From positions 1 through 64,000 of the forward strand of contig JBLRWO010000014.1 in NCBI GenBank assembly GCA_047921215.1: a DNA stretch of 64,000 bases. The letters are read 5' to 3'. The translations under genes were made by a program, and so were the position numbers. The notes under the pieces were generated by a model, which saw only the letters and a list, made by a program, of their open reading frames with translations, ran no database searches and was not told the origin of the DNA. Source of the DNA: RECM01 sp047921215. GTDB lineage: Bacteria; Bacteroidota; Rhodothermia; Balneolales; Cyclonatronaceae. Below, in pieces: positions 61,380 to 64,000 of the stretch; the first letter of the stretch is position 1, and each line of letters starts with the position of its first letter.

Positions 61380-63428
61380 CTATTTATTATCGTAGAACAG
61401 CTGCCTGAAGAACAATACGGTCGCGGCCTGGAAGTAATCACGGTTTATCTTCTTTGCGAACCCATGTCCTTCATCCATGGCCAGCAAATACCAGACTTCA
61501 CCACCGTTGGCCCGGACCGCCTCTACCACTTGCTCCGACTCGGTGTAGGGAACCCGGGGATCGTTGTAGCCCTGTGCAACGAACAGCGGCGAACTGACCG
61601 CCTCCATATTGGTAAGCGGCGAAATACGGTGCAGAAATTCACGCATTTCCGGATCACGCTCATCGCCGTACTCGGCGCGACGCAGGTCACGGCGGTAGGG
61701 CTCTGTGTTTTCCAGGAAGGTGACAAAATTGCTGATGCCGACCACGCTCACACCACCCACCAGCCGCTCGTCATAATGGGTCAGGGAGGCCAGCACCATA
61801 TAGCCGCCGTACGAACCACCATACACCACGACCCGGTCTGCATCAAGGTCGGGCTGTGTGGCAATCCAGTCCAGTAGTGCGCCGATGTCCTGTACCGATT
61901 CCTCCCGCAGGTAACCGTTGTCCAGCTGCAGGTAAGTCTTTCCATAGCCGCTGGAGCCGCGTACATTCGGACTGATGACCGCTGCACCGAGTTCATTGAC
62001 CCAGTAGGCGAACAGGGAGTTGAAGCCCGGCCGGGATTGCGCCTCCGGTCCTCCGTGAATCTGCACAATGACAGGGTGCGGACCATTTCCATGCGGACGA
62101 TATACCCAGGCGGGCACCTCAAGTCCGTCAAAACTGGCGAACTGCACGAGTTCCGGCATTGGGAACCCTGAAGTATCGAGACCCCCGACCTCGCTCTCCG
62201 TCCACCGTGTGAGTGCAGGTTGGCGGGTGTCGAACACGTATACATCACTCGGCGACTGCACCGTGTTGAGGGTCATCGAGAGGTAGTGGCCATCATGGCT
62301 GAATGAGCCCCCACCGATGAGCCCAACAGGGAGTTCAGGCGATGGCAGCGGCTGGTAGTTGCGCCGAAGGTCGATCAGGTGCAGGCGCGACATGCCGCCC
62401 TCGTTCACAATGAAGGCCATCCGTTCGCGGTCTTTTGGCATGGTGAAACCGTCCACATCCCAAGGAATGTGGGCCGATATTGGCGTACTCGAGCCCGAGG
62501 TGAGGTCGAGGTGGTGAAGTTGTTTGAATTCCGAACCATGGTCGTGAATGACATAGATTCCATTGCCGGTGTGGTCGAAAGCCGCACCTCCGTACCCGAT
62601 GCGATCCTCACTGGGGTTTACCTGGGTCATTTCACCGGAGGTGATTTCGAGGATGAAGATGCGTGACTCGTTGATGGAGATGTAGTTCATAACCAGCAAG
62701 CGTGTGTCGTCTGGCGACCAGTCCATGGCCGACCAGAAGCCCTGGCCTTCCATCAGTTTGCGGTGCGAAGCGTGGCCGGAAGTCTCATCCCCTATGTAGA
62801 TGTCGTAGTTGCGTCCGTCACGGCGGGTGCTGGAGTAGACGAAGCGGTCGCCACGGTTGGACCAACTGGCGCCGGTATGGCGGGATCGCCCACCGTCTGT
62901 CAGCAGCCGGCTTTCGCCACTGGTGAGGTCAAACCAGTACAACTGGAAGAATTCATTACCGCCGACATCCCTCAACTGGATGAACCCGTTCCTGGTGGAG
63001 TCGGGGGAGACCGAAGCGTTGCCGGCAGGCTCATTAAAAAAGGTAAGCTGGCTTCGCGCGCCCATCGGTTGTTGGACACGGTGAATCTGGTTGGTGTCCC
63101 CGAAACGGGTGCTGATCAGGATGCTGCCGTCATGAAGCCATCCCGCGAAACCCGCACTCCGGGTGTTCTGGTATTGGTCCAGTCGCTCCGTGATGGCCGC
63201 CGGGATCTCGGGCATATTTTCGAGGACCAGGTTGCCGAGCTCCACGCGCTCAACCTGCGCCGCGAGTGGGGCGGCCATGAAAATGATAAGGAGGAGGCTT
63301 AAGAGATGGCGTGCGTGGATGGCGGATTTACTTGTCGGAAGCATTGAAACTGTTGTGGCCGCCACTGCTGCCGTTATTTTAATCCATTTCATGTCATGGT
63401 CCTTTTTTTTAGTTCTGCAATTTTTCAA
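61380..63428 (-). CDS. Exported S9-family prolyl oligopeptidase-like serine peptidase
   Basis: 682 codons, with internal ATGs that place a hydrophobic signal (LLSLLLIIFMAAPLAAQ) at about residues 43-59; the true start may be one of these. Residues about 80-400 are a beta-propeller with TolB-like blades (SWSNRGDRFVYSS, MDWSPDDTRLLVM). The C-terminal alpha/beta hydrolase has IHGGPEAQ, the nucleophile elbow GGSYGGYM, a later Asp in GYNDPRVP and the His in DEGHGF, a complete triad. It would cleave short peptides in the periplasm. By eye the base composition is GC-richer than most of the window, hinting at separate ancestry. Downstream lies the toxin-antitoxin remnant. Confidence 0.9.
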   Translation of the reverse strand: MKNCRTKKKDHDMKWIKITAAVAATTVSMLPTSKSAIHARHLLSLLLIIFMAAPLAAQVERVELGNLVLENMPEIPAAITERLDQYQNTRSAGFAGWLHDGSILISTRFGDTNQIHRVQQPMGARSQLTFFNEPAGNASVSPDSTRNGFIQLRDVGGNEFFQLYWFDLTSGESRLLTDGGRSRHTGASWSNRGDRFVYSSTRRDGRNYDIYIGDETSGHASHRKLMEGQGFWSAMDWSPDDTRLLVMNYISINESRIFILEITSGEMTQVNPSEDRIGYGGAAFDHTGNGIYVIHDHGSEFKQLHHLDLTSGSSTPISAHIPWDVDGFTMPKDRERMAFIVNEGGMSRLHLIDLRRNYQPLPSPELPVGLIGGGSFSHDGHYLSMTLNTVQSPSDVYVFDTRQPALTRWTESEVGGLDTSGFPMPELVQFASFDGLEVPAWVYRPHGNGPHPVIVQIHGGPEAQSRPGFNSLFAYWVNELGAAVISPNVRGSSGYGKTYLQLDNGYLREESVQDIGALLDWIATQPDLDADRVVVYGGSYGGYMVLASLTHYDERLVGGVSVVGISNFVTFLENTEPYRRDLRRAEYGDERDPEMREFLHRISPLTNMEAVSSPLFVAQGYNDPRVPYTESEQVVEAVRANGGEVWYLLAMDEGHGFAKKINRDYFQAATVLFFRQLFYDNK

Positions 63429-63566
63429 TTTCAGTGGGTTGCTTCAGAGATGAGATTAACAAGAGAGTAATCGCAACCTCTAATTTAATGTAAATACAAC
63501 TATTTGAGAGGGTAGTGATGCAGCATACATTCCTGGTTGTTCCCGGGAGACGCAGCAAAAACGATT

Positions 63567-64000
63567 TCAGCATGGGGAATCCACGATCAGACGATCCATT
63601 TCGGTCATGAACTCTAAAGAATAGAGTGTTCTTACAGCACACCAATACTCTCTGCCGGGTGGTGTACTGGCGAAGAACGCCTGCCATGCATCACGCTGCT
63701 TTTCGAATTCTGCCCTGTCGTAAAGGCCCAGACGATATTGGTAGTGAACATTCTCCCAATAGCGAAACAGCGCATTGGTCCGAAGCTGAAACTGAAACAG
63801 ATCAGGCCCGTTCAGGTCTTCACCTGTCTGCGCCCGGTACAACACATCGCTCAGCTGGCGGTTGTTTGCGGGCACATTGAGCATTTCCACAATACCCATA
63901 GACAGATCGTGACGAATCTGCGCCCGCATCATCAGGCGGTTCTGGCTTAGTTCCACAAGAACCAGAACAAGGCCAACCAGAATGGCAAGATTGGCGCTAA
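63567..64000 (-). CDS. Membrane-anchored hypothetical protein (partial, runs off the window)
   Basis: The frame is open to the window edge. Beyond a possible GTG at 63956 it continues upstream as ANLAILVGLVLVLVE, a membrane helix, so the true start lies outside. The visible 143 residues after it are helical and charged, with motifs ALFRYWENVHYQYR and DRAEFEKQRDAWQAFF and a late WCAVRTLYSLEFM. This resembles a group of uncharacterised proteins with one membrane anchor and a cytoplasmic or periplasmic helical domain. No function can be assigned. It has the same orientation as the S9 peptidase, 138 bases upstream of it. Confidence 0.6.
   Translation of the reverse strand, partial: SANLAILVGLVLVLVELSQNRLMMRAQIRHDLSMGIVEMLNVPANNRQLSDVLYRAQTGEDLNGPDLFQFQLRTNALFRYWENVHYQYRLGLYDRAEFEKQRDAWQAFFASTPPGREYWCAVRTLYSLEFMTEMDRLIVDSPC

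Overview
The window looks like a chromosome segment from the Bacteroidota/Balneolota side of the FCB group, most plausibly a Balneolaceae-like marine or halophilic heterotroph. This is inferred from gene content: a hybrid two-component system with a periplasmic ligand-propeller, propeller-type sensor kinases ending in a Y_Y_Y domain, the four-helix-bundle (S23-like) gene with its repeats, an OlsB/GlsB-type plus GlsA-like aminolipid acyltransferase pair, and one TAnnTTTG-like promoter. No rRNA, tRNA or CRISPR array was seen.

Layout. 1-10.5 kb: a full-length hybrid sensor/AraC regulator, an SDR-type epimerase, a DUF3500 protein, a Gfo/Idh/MocA oxidoreductase and a propeller-PHP (CehA-like) hydrolase. 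10.9-28.3 kb: four consecutive very large histidine kinases sharing nearly one kinase core. The first two are soluble, with a SnoaL-like head followed by 4 and 9 tandem ~190-residue GAF-like modules. The next two are membrane-bound propeller sensors. No response regulator lies among them. 28.5-34.9 kb (minus strand): an aminolipid acyltransferase pair in which the O-acyltransferase is fused to a TANGO2/NRDE domain, a DinB-like protein, a thioredoxin/YceI/OB-fold envelope cluster and an ECF sigma/anti-sigma pair. 35-42.6 kb (plus strand): a flavoprotein disulfide reductase, egtB and egtD, a Rieske-glutamate synthase fusion, an unknown gene, and a decayed chimera of a TSUP permease with a TPP enzyme. 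42.6-44.4 kb is a graveyard: a probable group II intron 5' fragment behind a terminator, a YHS gene and a kinase pseudogene. 44.5-53.8 kb (minus strand): a six-gene carbohydrate operon (GMC oxidoreductase, VOC protein, SDR, GH63-like glucosidase, GH133-like debranching enzyme, MFS). 54.4-60.3 kb: five tandem FIST-domain genes. 60.3-64 kb: a four-helix-bundle gene bracketed by GCGAAGC mini-hairpin repeats, a wrecked MazE/VapC pair, an S9 peptidase and a partial membrane protein.

The main theme is signal perception: one hybrid regulator, four giant orphan kinases, a dead fifth kinase and five FIST sensors. The most unusual observations are the palindromic or repeat-like insertions, all in frame, at one loop of the ATPase domain in three of the four kinases; the nine-module soluble kinase; the five-gene FIST array; the TANGO2-acyltransferase fusion; the TSUP/TPP deletion chimera; and the mini-hairpin-flanked four-helix-bundle gene. 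All assignments rest on reading the sequence. No database search was possible.
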